Source: Cyanobium sp. CZS48M (GTDB lineage: Bacteria > Cyanobacteriota > Cyanobacteriia > PCC-6307 > Cyanobiaceae). Taken from it: 64,000 nucleotides of DNA. The notes under the pieces were generated by a model. That model worked only from the letters and a program-made list of their open reading frames with translations. It searched no databases and was not told the origin of the DNA. The position numbers were made by a program, and so were the translations under genes. The first letter of the stretch is position 1, and each line of letters begins with the position of its first letter. The stretch is from contig JAUCZK010000004.1 of NCBI GenBank assembly GCA_030373145.1, positions 84,993 through 148,992 of the forward strand. The letters run 5' to 3'. Below are positions 21,213-31,502 of this stretch, one piece after another.

Positions 21213-21217
21213 AGGAC

Positions 21218-21586
21218 TCAACGGAGGGAATAGAGAGAGAGGAAGAAGGCGAAGGCCAGGGCGAAGCCCCCGAAGATCAGCACGTTCTTCTGGCCGGGGG
21301 TGAGCTTGTTCACGCCGAGGCCGAAGTTGAGGTTCTCCTCGAAGCCACTGGGCTTGTTGCGTGGACCGATGTCGCGGAAGGCGCCGACGCGGCTGCGGCA
21401 GACCGGGCAGCGAAAGCCGATCGGATCCAGCTCCGTGAACGGAACCCCCGGGGCGATGGCCAGTTTGCGGATGCCCTCCTCGGGGTCGTAGACGAAGCCG
21501 CAGCTGCGGCACTCGTAGCGGTGGGTGTCGGGATCGCTGGGCTCCACTGAGGCTCGTTCGTCGTCGCTGTCGTGCCCGTTGACCAT
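21218..21586 (-). CDS. rubA: Membrane-anchored rubredoxin RubA
   Basis: A 122-residue protein from ATG 21586; an earlier ATG at 21676 would run into ndhC's start. The iron-binding motifs are [15 protein letters not shown] and [13 protein letters not shown] (two CxxC). The C-terminus is a single membrane anchor ([22 protein letters not shown]). RubA is needed for photosystem assembly in cyanobacteria and sits next to ycf48 as here. Divergent from ndhC with an 88-base promoter gap. Confidence 0.95.
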   Translation of the reverse strand: MVNGHDSDDERASVEPSDPDTHRYECRSCGFVYDPEEGIRKLAIAPGVPFTELDPIGFRCPVCRSRVGAFRDIGPRNKPSGFEENLNFGLGVNKLTPGQKNVLIFGGFALAFAFFLSLYSLR

Positions 21587-21674
21587 GGCGCTGGTCCCAC
21601 TGCCGTCAGATCGGACTCTATCCAGGCGATCTCTGCCCGCGGATGCCAGACTGCGCCGCAGGTTGGGCCCGTTC

Positions 21675-22037
21675 ATGTTCGTGCTTCCCGGCTACGACGC
21701 CTTTCTGGGATTCCTGCTGATCGCAGCGGCTGTTCCCGTCCTGGCTCTGGTCACCAACAAGCTGGTGGCTCCCAAATCGAGGGCTGGCGAGCGCCGCCTC
21801 ACCTACGAATCCGGGATGGAGCCGATCGGGGGTGCCTGGATCCAGTTCAACATTCGTTATTACATGTTCGCTCTGGTCTTCGTCATCTTCGACGTCGAGA
21901 CCGTCTTCCTCTATCCGTGGGCTGTGGCGTTCCATCGCCTGGGCCTGCTGGCCTTCATCGAAGCCCTCATCTTCATCTCGATTCTCGTGGTGGCCCTCGC
22001 CTACGCCTGGCGCAAGGGTGCCCTCGAGTGGAGCTGA
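21675..22037 (+). CDS. ndhC: NDH-1 subunit 3
   Basis: A 120-residue membrane protein from ATG 21675 with three hydrophobic spans. The conserved loop [40 protein letters not shown] matches NdhC/NuoA, including the GMEPIG and FDVE motifs. It belongs to the membrane arm of the ferredoxin-using NDH-1 of thylakoids, in respiration and cyclic electron flow. First gene of ndhCKJ. Confidence 0.96.
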   Translation: MFVLPGYDAFLGFLLIAAAVPVLALVTNKLVAPKSRAGERRLTYESGMEPIGGAWIQFNIRYYMFALVFVIFDVETVFLYPWAVAFHRLGLLAFIEALIFISILVVALAYAWRKGALEWS

Positions 22038-22071
22038 ATCCCAGCCATCCGGACCCTCGACCAGCCGAACG

Positions 22072-22833
22072 ATGACCCTCACACCGACCAGCCCCGGCAG
22101 CAGCGAGGCCCCCTCGATCGAGGCCCTGCGCGATCTGCGCGCCGCCACCTGCAACCCGGTGGGCGCCCCCACGGTCACCTCGGATCTCTCCGAGAACGTG
22201 ATCCTCACCAGCCTCGATGACCTGCACAACTGGGCGCGGCTCAGCAGCCTCTGGCCCCTGCTCTACGGCACGGCCTGCTGTTTCATCGAGTTCGCGGCCC
22301 TGCTGGGCTCCCGCTTCGACTTCGACCGTTTCGGCCTGGTGCCCCGCTCCAGCCCGCGCCAGGCTGATCTGCTGATCACCGCCGGCACCGTGACGATGAA
22401 GATGGCGCCGGCCCTGGTGCGGCTCTATGAGCAGATGCCCGAGCCCAAGTACGTGATCGCCATGGGCGCCTGCACGATCACCGGCGGCATGTTCTCCGCC
22501 GACTCCACCACCGCCGTGCGCGGCGTCGACAAGCTGATCCCGGTGGACCTCTACATCCCCGGTTGCCCGCCTCGGCCCGAAGCCATCTTTGATGCGGTGA
22601 TCAAGCTGCGCAAGAAGGTGGGCAACGAGGCCCTGGCTGAACGCGGCAACCTGCTGCCCACCCACCGCTACCTCACGATCGAGCACGCCATGAAGGCGGT
22701 GGAGCCGATCGTGACCGGTGCCTATCTGCGGGCGGAGTCCCAGAAGGCCGCCATTGCCGCCGGTGCCGGCCTGCCCCTGGCCACCCCCGAACCCGAAGCC
22801 CTCGAAGCCACCCGCGCCTCCAGCGATGCCTGA
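22072..22833 (+). CDS. ndhK: NDH-1 subunit K
   Basis: A 253-residue protein of the NuoB family. Cluster N2 ligands are visible: the adjacent cysteines in [13 protein letters not shown], then [11 protein letters not shown] and the C of [15 protein letters not shown]. It carries the last 4Fe-4S cluster before plastoquinone. The C-terminal tail ([23 protein letters not shown]) is picocyanobacterial and unconserved. Its stop overlaps the ndhJ start by eight bases. Confidence 0.97.
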   Translation: MTLTPTSPGSSEAPSIEALRDLRAATCNPVGAPTVTSDLSENVILTSLDDLHNWARLSSLWPLLYGTACCFIEFAALLGSRFDFDRFGLVPRSSPRQADLLITAGTVTMKMAPALVRLYEQMPEPKYVIAMGACTITGGMFSADSTTAVRGVDKLIPVDLYIPGCPPRPEAIFDAVIKLRKKVGNEALAERGNLLPTHRYLTIEHAMKAVEPIVTGAYLRAESQKAAIAAGAGLPLATPEPEALEATRASSDA

Positions 22834-23359
22834 TCCCACCACCGAGCTCAGCCCCGCCCCGATCGGCGCCGTCAGTCAGTGGCTGACCAGCCAGGGCTTC
22901 GACCACCAGCCCCTGCCCGCCGACCACCTCGGCGTGGAGATCATCGGCGTGGAGCCGTTGTTCCTGCCGGTGGTGGCGGCGGCCCTCAAGGCCTCGGGCT
23001 TCGACTATCTGCAGTGCCAGGGCGGCTACGACGAAGGCCCGGGCGGGCGTCTGGTCAGCTTCTATCACCTGGTCAAGCTGGCGGCGGCGCTGGAGCAGGG
23101 CCCATCCCCCTCGAAGCCCCCTGAAGAAGTGCGCTTGAAGGTGTTCCTGGAGCGCACCAGCGCCCTCACCATTCCTACTCTCTACGGCCTCTTCCGTGGT
23201 GCCGACTGGCAGGAGCGTGAAACCTTCGACATGTTTGGCATCACCTATTCAGGCCACCCCCATCCCAAGCGCCTGCTGATGCCCGAAGACTGGAAGGGCT
23301 ATCCCCTGCGCAAGGACTACGTCCAGCCAGATTTCTACGAGATGCAGGACGCCTACTGA
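22826..23359 (+). CDS. ndhJ: NDH-1 subunit J
   Basis: A 177-residue protein of the NuoC/30 kDa family, ATG 22826. The signature [36 protein letters not shown] is complete. NdhJ is a peripheral-arm subunit next to NdhK and NdhH. It closes ndhCKJ and converges on yvcK with 22 bases between stops. Confidence 0.97.
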   Translation: MPDPTTELSPAPIGAVSQWLTSQGFDHQPLPADHLGVEIIGVEPLFLPVVAAALKASGFDYLQCQGGYDEGPGGRLVSFYHLVKLAAALEQGPSPSKPPEEVRLKVFLERTSALTIPTLYGLFRGADWQERETFDMFGITYSGHPHPKRLLMPEDWKGYPLRKDYVQPDFYEMQDAY

Positions 23360-23381
23360 GCTGGGCACCATTCAGCCTTGC

Positions 23382-24839
23382 TCACTGAGCTTTGCTGCTG
23401 AGCCAGTCGAGATCGGGGCTGGATTTCTGGCCCTTGGATTTGCGGTAGAAGCGCATCACGGCGTGGGCGAGGCCACGGGAATCGTGGCGCAGGGTGTCGT
23501 TCGGCCGTGAGCCCTGCAGGGGGGCGAGGGTCACGTCGTAGCCGGCCGCCCGCAGCTGCCGTTGGTCGCAGAGCACCGGTTCCGCTCCCCTGGCGCGGTA
23601 GTGCTCCAGCAGGGCGAGGTCCTGGAGCGGTTCCTGGGCGAGCACCGCCGGGAACAGCCGCTTGTGCACCCCGAGGCTGGCCAGCTGGGCTTCGATCGCC
23701 CGCAGGTGTCCGCCCACATCCAGCCGGTCGGTTTCTCCGGGCTGGGTCATCAGGTTGCAGATGTAGAGCTTCGGCGCCTTGGAGCGGATGATCGCCTGCA
23801 CCAGCTCCGGCACCAGCAGGTTGGGGAGCAGTGAGGTGTAGAGGCTGCCGGGCCCGAGGATGATCAGCTCGGCATTGGCGATGGCCTCGATCGCCCGGGG
23901 CAGGGCCGGCGGTCGCTCGGGGATGCAGCCCAGGCGCACGATCGGGCTGGGGGAGTGGCCGATCTTCGATTCGCCCTCGATGCGCTCGCCGTTCTCCAGC
24001 TCCGCCCAGAGGCGCACGTCGGCGTTGGTGGCCGGCACCACCTGGCCCTGCACCGCCAGCACCCGGCTGCTGGCGGTGATCGCCGACTCCAGGCTGCCGG
24101 TGATGGCCGTGAGCGCCGTGATGAAGAGGTTGCCGAAGCTGTGGCCCTCCAGCCCATTGCCCGCCTTGAAGCGGTACTGGAACAGGCGGGTGAGCAGCGG
24201 TTCCTCCCGGGCCAGGGCCGCCAGGCAGTTGCGGATGTCGCCCGGCGGCTGCACCCCCAGCTCGCGCCGGAGCACACCGCTGCTGCCGCCGTCATCAGCA
24301 ACGGTGACGATGGCTGTGATATTGCTGCTGTAGCGCTTGATGCCGCTGAGAAGGGTGGAGAGGCCGGTGCCACCGCCGATCGCCACGATGTTCGGGCCCC
24401 GGTTGAGCCGCCGCTGGGCCAGCAGGGCATCCACCAGCACCGTGTCCTTCTCGGGGGCCAGGGCCTGCTGGATCGAGTCGAAGCTGCGGCTCTGGCCCCA
24501 GATCACCAGGGCCCCCCCGGCGATCAGCACCAGCGGACCGGTGAAGCCCCGCGGCAGCACCCGCGCCACGTTGGTGATCAGCCAGGTGAGCGACTCCAGC
24601 ATCCAGTAGATGGGCTTGAGATCGGCCAGGATGGCGGCTCCCAGCAGCGCCAGCACCAGCCCGAGGCCCGATGTGAGCATCCAGCGCTTCACCACCAGCC
24701 CTGGTTGCAGCCAGCGCACGGCCCGCTTCGAGCGGCTCATCAGGTCTTGCTGGCGCAGGTCGCCGCGGCCCATCCAGCCGGGACGTTTGACCTGCCGGCG
24801 CGGGCGACGGGGGGGCTTGGTGGGGCGCTGGGAGGTCAA
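23382..24839 (-). CDS. YvcK/CofD-like protein (gluconeogenesis factor family)
   Basis: A 485-residue protein. Two membrane segments in the first 130 residues (VKRWMLTSGLGLVLALLGAAI and GPLVLIAGGALVIWG) precede a CofD-like Rossmann domain with VAIGGGTGLSTLLSGIKRYSSNITAIVTVADDGGSSG. The GDIRNCLAAL, NLFITALTAITGSLE and LGPGSLYTSLLPNLLVP blocks match YvcK, which binds UDP-GlcNAc and affects carbon metabolism and cell wall in Bacillus. The membrane-anchored N-terminus is the cyanobacterial version. It is not a true lactyl transferase of F420 synthesis, by family and lack of pathway. Confidence 0.9.
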   Translation of the reverse strand: MTSQRPTKPPRRPRRQVKRPGWMGRGDLRQQDLMSRSKRAVRWLQPGLVVKRWMLTSGLGLVLALLGAAILADLKPIYWMLESLTWLITNVARVLPRGFTGPLVLIAGGALVIWGQSRSFDSIQQALAPEKDTVLVDALLAQRRLNRGPNIVAIGGGTGLSTLLSGIKRYSSNITAIVTVADDGGSSGVLRRELGVQPPGDIRNCLAALAREEPLLTRLFQYRFKAGNGLEGHSFGNLFITALTAITGSLESAITASSRVLAVQGQVVPATNADVRLWAELENGERIEGESKIGHSPSPIVRLGCIPERPPALPRAIEAIANAELIILGPGSLYTSLLPNLLVPELVQAIIRSKAPKLYICNLMTQPGETDRLDVGGHLRAIEAQLASLGVHKRLFPAVLAQEPLQDLALLEHYRARGAEPVLCDQRQLRAAGYDVTLAPLQGSRPNDTLRHDSRGLAHAVMRFYRKSKGQKSSPDLDWLSSKAQ

Positions 24840-24899
24840 GCCGTTGGGGCGTTACGCCACAGCACAGAGCAAGTGGAACTGTACGGAGGAAATGCCGGG

Positions 24900-25715
24900 A
24901 TGAACCGATCCCCCGCCCACGCGCCCGCCGACGGCCCTGACACGCCCGTGCTGGAGCTCGATGGCGTGGGCATGCGCTGGGGCAACAACCGGGTGCTCGA
25001 TGGCCTCAGCCTCAGCCTGGGGCGGGGGGAGAGGCTGGCGGTGGTGGGCCCCTCGGGCACGGGCAAATCGACGGTGCTGCGCATCCTCGCCGGCCTGCTG
25101 CTGCCCACGGCGGGGGAGCTGCGGCTGCACGGCGCCCCCCAGCGCTACCTGCGGCTCGACCAGCTGCGTCCGCCGGATGTGCGCCTGGTGTTTCAGAACC
25201 CGGCCCTTCTGGGCTCGCTGACCGTGCGCGAGAACGTGGGCTTTCTGCTCTACCGCCACAGCACGCTGAAGGAGGCTCAGATCCGTCAGCGGGTCGGCCG
25301 GGCCCTGGAGGCCGTGGGGCTCTCGGGCATCGAGGAGCGGCTGCCCGGCGAGCTCAGCGGCGGCATGCAGAAACGGGTGAGCTTCGCCCGCGCCCTGATC
25401 GAGGATCCTGGCCAGCCGGCGGGGCAACATCCGATCCTGCTGTTCGATGAGCCCACCGCCGGGCTCGATCCGGTGGCCTGCACCCGCATCGAGGACCTGA
25501 TCGTGACCACCACCCAGGTGGCGGCGGGCTGCTCGGTGGTGGTCAGCCATGTGATGACCACAATCGTGCGCTCGGCCGAGCGGGTGGCGATGCTCTACGA
25601 GGGGCATCTGCAGTGGCTGGGTTCCGTTCAGGACTTCGTCCGTACTGATAATCCTTATGTGGTCCAGTTTCGAACCGGTAGCCTGAGCGGACCGATGCAA
25701 CCGGCGGAGATCTAG
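24900..25715 (+). CDS. ABC transporter ATPase, MlaF-like (lipid trafficking)
   Basis: A 271-residue ATPase. Walker A is GPSGTGKST, Q-loop VFQNPALL, signature LSGGMQKRVSFARAL, Walker B ILLFDEPTAGLDP and the H-loop VVVSHVM. The GGMQKR form of the signature is characteristic of MlaF/TTG2A-type transporters. It is followed six bases on by an MCE protein, supporting a retrograde or outer-membrane lipid transport role. The permease (MlaE) is not in this window. ATG 24900 follows a GGAGGAAA ribosome site. Confidence 0.9.
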   Translation: MNRSPAHAPADGPDTPVLELDGVGMRWGNNRVLDGLSLSLGRGERLAVVGPSGTGKSTVLRILAGLLLPTAGELRLHGAPQRYLRLDQLRPPDVRLVFQNPALLGSLTVRENVGFLLYRHSTLKEAQIRQRVGRALEAVGLSGIEERLPGELSGGMQKRVSFARALIEDPGQPAGQHPILLFDEPTAGLDPVACTRIEDLIVTTTQVAAGCSVVVSHVMTTIVRSAERVAMLYEGHLQWLGSVQDFVRTDNPYVVQFRTGSLSGPMQPAEI

Positions 25716-25721
25716 AGCCCC

Positions 25722-26678
25722 ATGCGTCGCAGTGTGCGAGAGGCCATCGTTGGATTTTCGCTGCTGGCGGCCGTGGTGGGCGGAGCGGGTTTCTGGTTCT
25801 GGCTCCGGGGCATCTCCCTCAGCCAGAGCAACTGGATCCTGAAGGTGAGCTTCCAGGATGCCGCCGGCCTGGCGGATCGATCAGCGGTGATCTTCCGCGG
25901 CGTGCAGGTGGGCAGCGTGCGCAAGATCAGGACCACCTCCGCGGCGGTGCTGGCTGAACTGGAGATCAGCGACCCCACCCTGCGCCTGGCGCGCCCCACC
26001 CTGGCCCAGGTGCAGACCGGCTCTCTGCTGGGCGGTGATGCCCAGGTGTCGCTGATCAGCACCGGCAATCCCCTGCCCGAGGATGGCCCCCTGCCGCGGG
26101 CCAAGGACTGCGACAACACGGTGATGGTCTGCGCCGGCAGTGAGCTCAAGGGCGTCACCGCCGCCAGCCTCAACAGCGTCACCGAGCTGATGCAGCGCCT
26201 GCTGTCCCAGGTGGAGGAGAAGCAGATCGTGGAGGAGATGGCCCGCACCACCCGCAGCTTCGATGCCACCTCCAAGGAGGCCACCCAGTTTCTGCAGCGG
26301 GCCCAGGTGCTGGTGGCCGAGCTGAAGCGCTCGGTGGGCAAGGCCGATCCGATCCTGGCCAACCTCAATGTCGCCACGGCCGAAGCGGCGGCGGCCAGCC
26401 GCCATGTGCGCAATGTCACGGCCGCGCTCGACAACCCCAAGACCCTGGCCCAGCTCAAGACCACCGTGGGCAACGCCGAGCGGCTCACCGCCCGCATTGA
26501 TGCCGTCGGTGGGGATGTGAACAAGCTCACCAGCGATGCCGTGTTCATGGACGGCGTGCGCAGCGTGGCCATCGGCCTCGGCCAGCTCTTTGATGAGCTC
26601 TACCCCGCCCAGACGGGCCTGGCCAAGGACAAGGCCGACGCCGAGGCGAAGAAGACGGCAGCGCCTAAGCCCCGTTGA
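25722..26678 (+). CDS. MCE-domain (MlaD-like) substrate-binding protein
   Basis: A 318-residue protein with an N-terminal membrane anchor ([21 protein letters not shown]), then one MCE domain ([32 protein letters not shown], about 37-130), and a long helical C-terminus (about 150-300) expected to form a tunnel-like assembly. It is the periplasmic partner of the MlaF-like ATPase upstream. Cyanobacterial and chloroplast homologs (TGD2) move lipids between envelope membranes. Its 3' end overlaps chlD by 14 bases, convergently. Confidence 0.88.
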   Translation: MRRSVREAIVGFSLLAAVVGGAGFWFWLRGISLSQSNWILKVSFQDAAGLADRSAVIFRGVQVGSVRKIRTTSAAVLAELEISDPTLRLARPTLAQVQTGSLLGGDAQVSLISTGNPLPEDGPLPRAKDCDNTVMVCAGSELKGVTAASLNSVTELMQRLLSQVEEKQIVEEMARTTRSFDATSKEATQFLQRAQVLVAELKRSVGKADPILANLNVATAEAAAASRHVRNVTAALDNPKTLAQLKTTVGNAERLTARIDAVGGDVNKLTSDAVFMDGVRSVAIGLGQLFDELYPAQTGLAKDKADAEAKKTAAPKPR

Positions 26679-28776
26679 GGGCGTCGAGGGCAATGGCGGC
26701 GATCGCCTGATCACTGGCCTTGGGCAGCTGCACGTACTTGCCACCGGCCGCCTGGGCCAGGTCTTTGCCCATGCCGCTGCCGATGAACTTGCGCTCGGTG
26801 TCGATCACCAGCAGCTTGATGCCCAGGGCCCGGTAGCGGCCGGCCACCTGGATCACCTCCTCCTTGAGGTCGACGGGCTCGTCGCCCTCCAGCTGCGGCT
26901 GGCCCAGGGAGCGGGAGAGGGGCACGTTGCCGCGACCATCGGTGATCGCCACCACCACCACCTGGCCGAGATCGCCGGTGGCCAGGGCGTTGGCGGCCAC
27001 CCGGGCCGCCTGGGTGAGGCCGTGGGCCAGGGGGGAGCCGCCGCCGCAGGGCATCTGCTCCAGCCGGCGGCGGGCGGCGGTGATCGAGCGGGTGGGAGGC
27101 AGCAGCACCTCGGCCTGCTCGCCGCGGAAGGGGATCAGGGCGACTTCGTCGCGGTTCTCGTAGGCCTCGGTGAGCAGGCGGATCACGGCCCCCTTGGCGC
27201 TCTGCATGCGGTTGAGGGCCATCGAGCCGCTGGCATCCACCAGGAAGATCACCAGGGAGCCGGCCTTGCGCTGCAGCTGCTTGGCCCGCAGGTCGCCCTC
27301 CTCCACTATCACGGCGCGGTGGGGTTCGCGGGCGCGGCGCGCTTTCTGATAGGGGGCGGCGGCCCGCAGGGTGGCGTCCACGGCGATGCGGCGCACGGGG
27401 CCGCGGGGCAGCATCGGCTTGACGTAACGGCCTCGGCTGTCGGAGAGCACCACCGAGCGCTTGCCGCTGCCGCCGCTGCGGGATTTGGCGGCGGCGAAGA
27501 GCAGCAGGTCGGGATCGATGGCGATCGCCTCGGGATCGAGCAGAAACTCCTCGGGCACCTGGGGCGGGGCCTGGTCTTCGGGGCTGTCGGGCTCGTCGTC
27601 GTTGTCGGGCTCCGGCGGTTCCTGCTCGGGCGGCTCGGGGCTCTCCGGCTCGGGTGGCTGCTCCCCCTGAGGCGGTGGCGGCGGCGGTGGTGGCTCCAGC
27701 GGTTGCTCGGGATCGGGCGGCGGCAGCTGCAGCGCCCGCGGGGCGATCACCAGGCGCACGGCCACCTGCAGGTCGTCGGCATCCACGGCATCGCGGCCGC
27801 TGAGGGCGGCATGGGCCCGCGCCACCCGCACGGCGTAGAGCTCGGAGCGGTGGCCCTCGACGCCGCCGCGCAGGGCCTCCTGCACCAGGTAGACGATCTG
27901 CTCGCGGGCGATCGTCACATCGGGCAGCCACTGGCGGGCCAGCAGCAGCTGGGTGGCGAGGGCGTCGGTTTCCTCCTGCCAGCGGGCGCGGAAGCCTTCG
28001 CTGGAGCTGCCGTGGTCGAGGGCGGAGTTGGTGATCGCCACCCGCTGCTCGATCTCCAGCAGTTGGTTGGCCGAGAGGGCAATGGCGAAGCGATCGAGCA
28101 GGTGGTCGCGCACCGCCCCCTCCTCGGGGTTGTAGGTGGCGATCAGCAGGGTGCGGCAGGGGTGGGAGAGGCTCAGCCCTTCGCGCTCGATCCTGTTTTC
28201 TCCTGAGCCCACCGCCGCCAGCAGCAGGTTGGTGATGCCGTCGTCGAGCAGGTTGAGCTCATCGACGTAGAGCACGCCCCGGTGGGCTTCGGCCAGCAGG
28301 CCGGGCTGGAACACCGGCGCTCCGGCGGCCAGGGAGGCGGTCACATCCACCGAGCCCACCAGCCGGTCTTCGGTGACACCGAGGGGCACCTGGATGAAGG
28401 GGGCGGGAATCACCGCGGTGGGCAGCAGCGCCGTGGGGTCGGCTCCGGTTGGATCACCGCCCAACTGGGTGATGCGGCTGTGAATGGTGGCGTCCCAGTC
28501 GTCGGGCCGCTGGGGATCAACATTGAGGCGGCGGCAGGCCTCACCGAGCGCCAGCACATCAATCGGCGGCAGCAGGGCATGCAGGCCCCGGGCCAGCACC
28601 GATTTGCCGGTGCCGCGGCCACCGGCGATCACGACGCCACCCAGGCCCGGATCCACCGCCGCCAGCAGCAGGGCCAGCTTGAGGGTGCCGTGGCCGGTGA
28701 TGGCCGCCAAGGGGAAGGAGCTGGTGCCCGCCGCTCTGGCACCAGCTGCGGAGGCTGCGGACCCGCTGACGACCAT
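26665..28776 (-). CDS. chlD: Magnesium chelatase subunit D
   Basis: A 703-residue protein: N-terminal AAA+ domain with [20 protein letters not shown] (about 47-66) and [14 protein letters not shown]; a proline- and acid-rich linker (about 355-405, [30 protein letters not shown] type); and a C-terminal integrin I domain with the MIDAS motif [17 protein letters not shown] (about 513-529). With ChlI and ChlH it inserts magnesium into protoporphyrin IX for chlorophyll synthesis. The start ATG 28776 leads a low-complexity alanine stretch, so the true start could be slightly downstream. Confidence 0.95.
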   Translation of the reverse strand: MVVSGSAASAAGARAAGTSSFPLAAITGHGTLKLALLLAAVDPGLGGVVIAGGRGTGKSVLARGLHALLPPIDVLALGEACRRLNVDPQRPDDWDATIHSRITQLGGDPTGADPTALLPTAVIPAPFIQVPLGVTEDRLVGSVDVTASLAAGAPVFQPGLLAEAHRGVLYVDELNLLDDGITNLLLAAVGSGENRIEREGLSLSHPCRTLLIATYNPEEGAVRDHLLDRFAIALSANQLLEIEQRVAITNSALDHGSSSEGFRARWQEETDALATQLLLARQWLPDVTIAREQIVYLVQEALRGGVEGHRSELYAVRVARAHAALSGRDAVDADDLQVAVRLVIAPRALQLPPPDPEQPLEPPPPPPPPQGEQPPEPESPEPPEQEPPEPDNDDEPDSPEDQAPPQVPEEFLLDPEAIAIDPDLLLFAAAKSRSGGSGKRSVVLSDSRGRYVKPMLPRGPVRRIAVDATLRAAAPYQKARRAREPHRAVIVEEGDLRAKQLQRKAGSLVIFLVDASGSMALNRMQSAKGAVIRLLTEAYENRDEVALIPFRGEQAEVLLPPTRSITAARRRLEQMPCGGGSPLAHGLTQAARVAANALATGDLGQVVVVAITDGRGNVPLSRSLGQPQLEGDEPVDLKEEVIQVAGRYRALGIKLLVIDTERKFIGSGMGKDLAQAAGGKYVQLPKASDQAIAAIALDALNGA

Positions 28777-28833
28777 GGGGGCGGATGCCTGGAGAGTGGA
28801 CAGAGTCAGTCTGGCCGATGGGCCGTTGGGCCC

Positions 28834-29163
28834 CTAGAAGCGCGACATCGCTTTGATCTTGGCGAGTTTGTCGGCGTCGAGGCCGTCCAGTTCCTGGAGT
28901 TCCAGCAGGTTGTCTTTCACCAGGCTGGCGAAGACGAAAAGGATGCCCTCGAGGCGGAAATCGAAGCGCCCTTCCATGACGTGGCGCTGGGTGCTGAGAT
29001 AATCGTGCAGGCGCCAGAGAGCCTCGGCTGTGCTGATGGAATCGGCCTCACGCCGCACGGTGCCGATCACCGACTGAACGGCACGGCCGTAGGCGCAACT
29101 GAAGGCCTCTTCCGCGATGGCCTGTTCGCTGTCGCTCCAGGTGATCAGTGCCGACTCAACCAT
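28834..29163 (-). CDS. frp: Fluorescence recovery protein (FRP)
   Basis: A 109-residue, mostly helical protein from ATG 29163. It aligns by eye with Synechocystis FRP through LWRLHDYLSTQRHVMEGRFDFRLEGILFVFASLVKDN and the closing LDGLDADKLAKIKAMS. FRP binds the C-terminal domain of red-form OCP and speeds its return to the inactive orange form, releasing the phycobilisome from quenching. It is the third gene after ocp and crtW on the same strand, 23 bases after crtW. The gene context makes the call firm. Confidence 0.93.
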   Translation of the reverse strand: MVESALITWSDSEQAIAEEAFSCAYGRAVQSVIGTVRREADSISTAEALWRLHDYLSTQRHVMEGRFDFRLEGILFVFASLVKDNLLELQELDGLDADKLAKIKAMSRF

Positions 29164-29186
29164 GATGTCTTCCTTGATACAGGACT

Positions 29187-29972
29187 TTATCGCGGCAGGA
29201 CCAGCGGCGCGAGCTGCATGGATTGCGGGGAGAGGGACGGGCGATACCGGCGCATCCCAGGCAGTTGGAACCAGGCGCTGGTTGGGAACTCGTGGTGCTC
29301 CCAGTGATAGCCAAAATGGAAACAGGCCAACAGGGAAAGCCATACCGGTAACTCCAGGCTGCGGGCCTGGTGGTGATGGCTCTGGCCTTCTCCCTGGCGG
29401 TGGGGCAGGTAGGTCCCGAAGACGAACAACTGCAGCGAACTGATCAGCAGCGGCAGGGTGCAGACCAGCAGCACCGACACCGGAGCCATGGCACCGGAGG
29501 GTGCGGCCAGCAGGGCGAGAAGGGTCCAGCCCCCCAGCAGGCGCAGCATCTGGCCAGCGGAGAGGTAGGTGGCCATGAAGTGGATGAACCAGCGGAGCAA
29601 GCCACCGCCCTGAAGGGGCTGGTGGTCGGGATCGCGGACGCTGCCCGGAGCCTGGTGGTGGCGCAGGTGGTTGATGCGGCAGGCGCCGTAGGGAAGGCCG
29701 GCGTAGAGCCAGAGGGCCCACTGCCCCAGCTGATGGTTGAGCCGAGGCCGGCCGGGCAGCAGCAGGCCGTGCATGGCGTCGTGGCCGACGATGAACAGCC
29801 CGGTGTGCAGCACCGAGCGGATCACCACGGCCAGCAGCAGGACCGGCAGGGGCAGATGGACGAGATCAGCCTGGAGCAGGAGCACCAGGCTGAGGATCCA
29901 GGCCAGCAGGAGGGCACCGGCCAGCAGCAGGCCCTTGCCGGTGTCAGGGGGCGGGGCTGTGGCGAGGCTCAA
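29187..29972 (-). CDS. crtW: Beta-carotene ketolase CrtW
   Basis: A 261-residue membrane di-iron enzyme. Histidine boxes HDAMHG, HLRHHQ and HWEHHEFP, plus the HHHQARS motif, match CrtW rather than fatty acid desaturases. Four hydrophobic spans are evident. It adds 4-keto groups to beta-carotene, giving echinenone or canthaxanthin; OCP needs a ketocarotenoid, which explains its position between ocp and frp. Its ATG overlaps the ocp stop (ATGA), so the two are translationally coupled. Confidence 0.93.
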   Translation of the reverse strand: MSLATAPPPDTGKGLLLAGALLLAWILSLVLLLQADLVHLPLPVLLLAVVIRSVLHTGLFIVGHDAMHGLLLPGRPRLNHQLGQWALWLYAGLPYGACRINHLRHHQAPGSVRDPDHQPLQGGGLLRWFIHFMATYLSAGQMLRLLGGWTLLALLAAPSGAMAPVSVLLVCTLPLLISSLQLFVFGTYLPHRQGEGQSHHHQARSLELPVWLSLLACFHFGYHWEHHEFPTSAWFQLPGMRRYRPSLSPQSMQLAPLVLPR

Positions 29973-30922
29973 CGGGCGAACTTGAGCAGCTCGGCGGGCG
30001 ACGCCAGCAGATCGATGGCCACGAAGTAGATCTTGCCGTCGGGATTGAGCAGGAAGCGCCAGGCCACATTCATGCCCACGCCGGCACCGAACCAGGGGGT
30101 CTGAACCTTGCCGGTGACCTTGATCTGAGTGAATTCGCCGTCGGCGGGTTCAGCAATGCCCGATTCAGGCAGAAGCTTCAGATTCTGACAGTCTTCGCGG
30201 AAGAAACGCAGGATGGCTTCCTTGCCCACGATCGGCTTCTGGAAGGGAGGCTGCAGCGCCCCATCCGGCAGAAACAGTTCAATCAGATTGTCGAAATCAT
30301 TGGCGTTGAGCTGATCCATGTAGGCGCTCACCGTGGTGTTGTCGATACCGGCGATCGTCACCTTCTGGCGCTGGCCTTCAGGGGTGGGAGCCACCACGGG
30401 CTCACTGACGCGCTGGGTGAAGCCCTTGGAGGGGTCATAGCCCATGTCGACGACGAAGTTGCGCAGCAGGGTGATCTGCTGGCCCTGCTCAACGCTCTTG
30501 AGGGAGCTGAGCACGGAGGCGGCATTGGCGGAGAGCTGGTAGCCCTGGGGAATTGGAGCGACGATGCCGGCGGCCATCCACTCGCCGAGCTGATACCAGA
30601 AGCCCAGCTTGATGTTCACCGACCAGCCGGAGTAGGTGCGGCAGATGGGGGTGTCAGTGCTGTTGGCCAGGTCGCACATGACCTGGCTCTGCTGGGCAAA
30701 GCTCATCTCCTTCATTTCCCTGAGCACGCCCTCGGCGAACTGCATGCGGGCGGCGCCGGGGGCGGCGATGGTGATGGTCTTGCCCATCTCAAGGTAGGCG
30801 TACCAGATCAGGGCCAGCTGGTCTTCGGCGCTGAGTAGCCTGAAGCGGGCTGTGATGGCGGGAACCACATCCGCCGACAGTGTGTCGGGGAAGATCTGGG
30901 TGGCCTTCTCGAGCGTGAACAT
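29969..30922 (-). CDS. ocp: Orange carotenoid protein
   Basis: A 317-residue protein from ATG 30922. The all-helical carotenoid-binding N-domain runs to about residue 165 (MFTLEKATQIFP ... GYQLSANAAS), then a linker and the NTF2-like C-domain (KVTIAGIDNTTVSAYMDQLNANDFDNLIELFLPDGALQPPF). Conserved Y and W positions that clamp the keto group are present (TYSGWSVNIKLGFWYQLGEW; W near 288 in NVAWRFLLNP). It photoactivates in blue light and quenches phycobilisomes. The 157-base gap upstream is shared with the divergent yccF-like gene. Confidence 0.97.
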   Translation of the reverse strand: MFTLEKATQIFPDTLSADVVPAITARFRLLSAEDQLALIWYAYLEMGKTITIAAPGAARMQFAEGVLREMKEMSFAQQSQVMCDLANSTDTPICRTYSGWSVNIKLGFWYQLGEWMAAGIVAPIPQGYQLSANAASVLSSLKSVEQGQQITLLRNFVVDMGYDPSKGFTQRVSEPVVAPTPEGQRQKVTIAGIDNTTVSAYMDQLNANDFDNLIELFLPDGALQPPFQKPIVGKEAILRFFREDCQNLKLLPESGIAEPADGEFTQIKVTGKVQTPWFGAGVGMNVAWRFLLNPDGKIYFVAIDLLASPAELLKFAR

Positions 30923-31079
30923 ATGCGGTTGGTCCCTTTTGTTAAAGAGTTTTACAGACTCTAGGCGATGGGCTGCGAAGCTGGTATCACCACTTGCTCC
31001 ACGTCCATCGCGTCGATGAGTCCGGGCCGACCGGAAATGGCCGACCCTCCAAGTTTCGGATCTACGCCAATCTGGAGAG

Positions 31080-31502
31080 ATGCTCCGCTTCGTTCTTAAC
31101 GTCCTGTGGTTCGTGCTCGGCGGCTTCGTGATGGGCCTGGGCTGGTGGCTGGCCGGCCTGGTGGCCGCCATCACGATCGTGGGTCTGCCCTGGGCGCGGG
31201 CCTGTTTCGTGATCGGCAACTTCTCCTTCTGGCCGTTCGGGCAGGAGGCGATCAGCCGCCGCGAGCTCACGGGCCGCAACGATTTCGGCACCGGTCCCCT
31301 GGGGCTGGTGGGCAACGTGATCTGGTTCCTGCTGGCCGGCTGGTGGCTGGCCATCGGCCACCTCAGCTCGGCCCTGGCCTGCTTCGTGACGATCATCGGC
31401 ATCCCCTTCGGGATCCAGCACGTCAAGCTGGCGCTGATTGCCCTGGCGCCGATCGGCCTGAAGGTGGTTCCCACGGGAAGCCTGCCCCGCTCTCTGAGCT
31501 GA
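31080..31502 (+). CDS. YccF family inner membrane protein
   Basis: A 140-residue protein of duplicated halves: each has a LNVLWFVLGGFVMGLGWWLAGL-type span followed by the PWARACFVIGNFSFWPFG or PFGIQHVKLALIAL motif, the YccF (DUF307) repeat. About four membrane segments. YccF proteins are widespread and functionally uncharacterised. Transcribed away from ocp. Its last 80 bases are overlapped antisense by the next gene, so one of the two 3' ends may be longer than natural. Confidence 0.85.
   Translation: MLRFVLNVLWFVLGGFVMGLGWWLAGLVAAITIVGLPWARACFVIGNFSFWPFGQEAISRRELTGRNDFGTGPLGLVGNVIWFLLAGWWLAIGHLSSALACFVTIIGIPFGIQHVKLALIALAPIGLKVVPTGSLPRSLS

Noticed and set aside
26536..28206. 556-codon plus-strand frame opposite chlD
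   Set aside because: Antisense shadow of ChlD, whose AAA and MIDAS motifs are complete.
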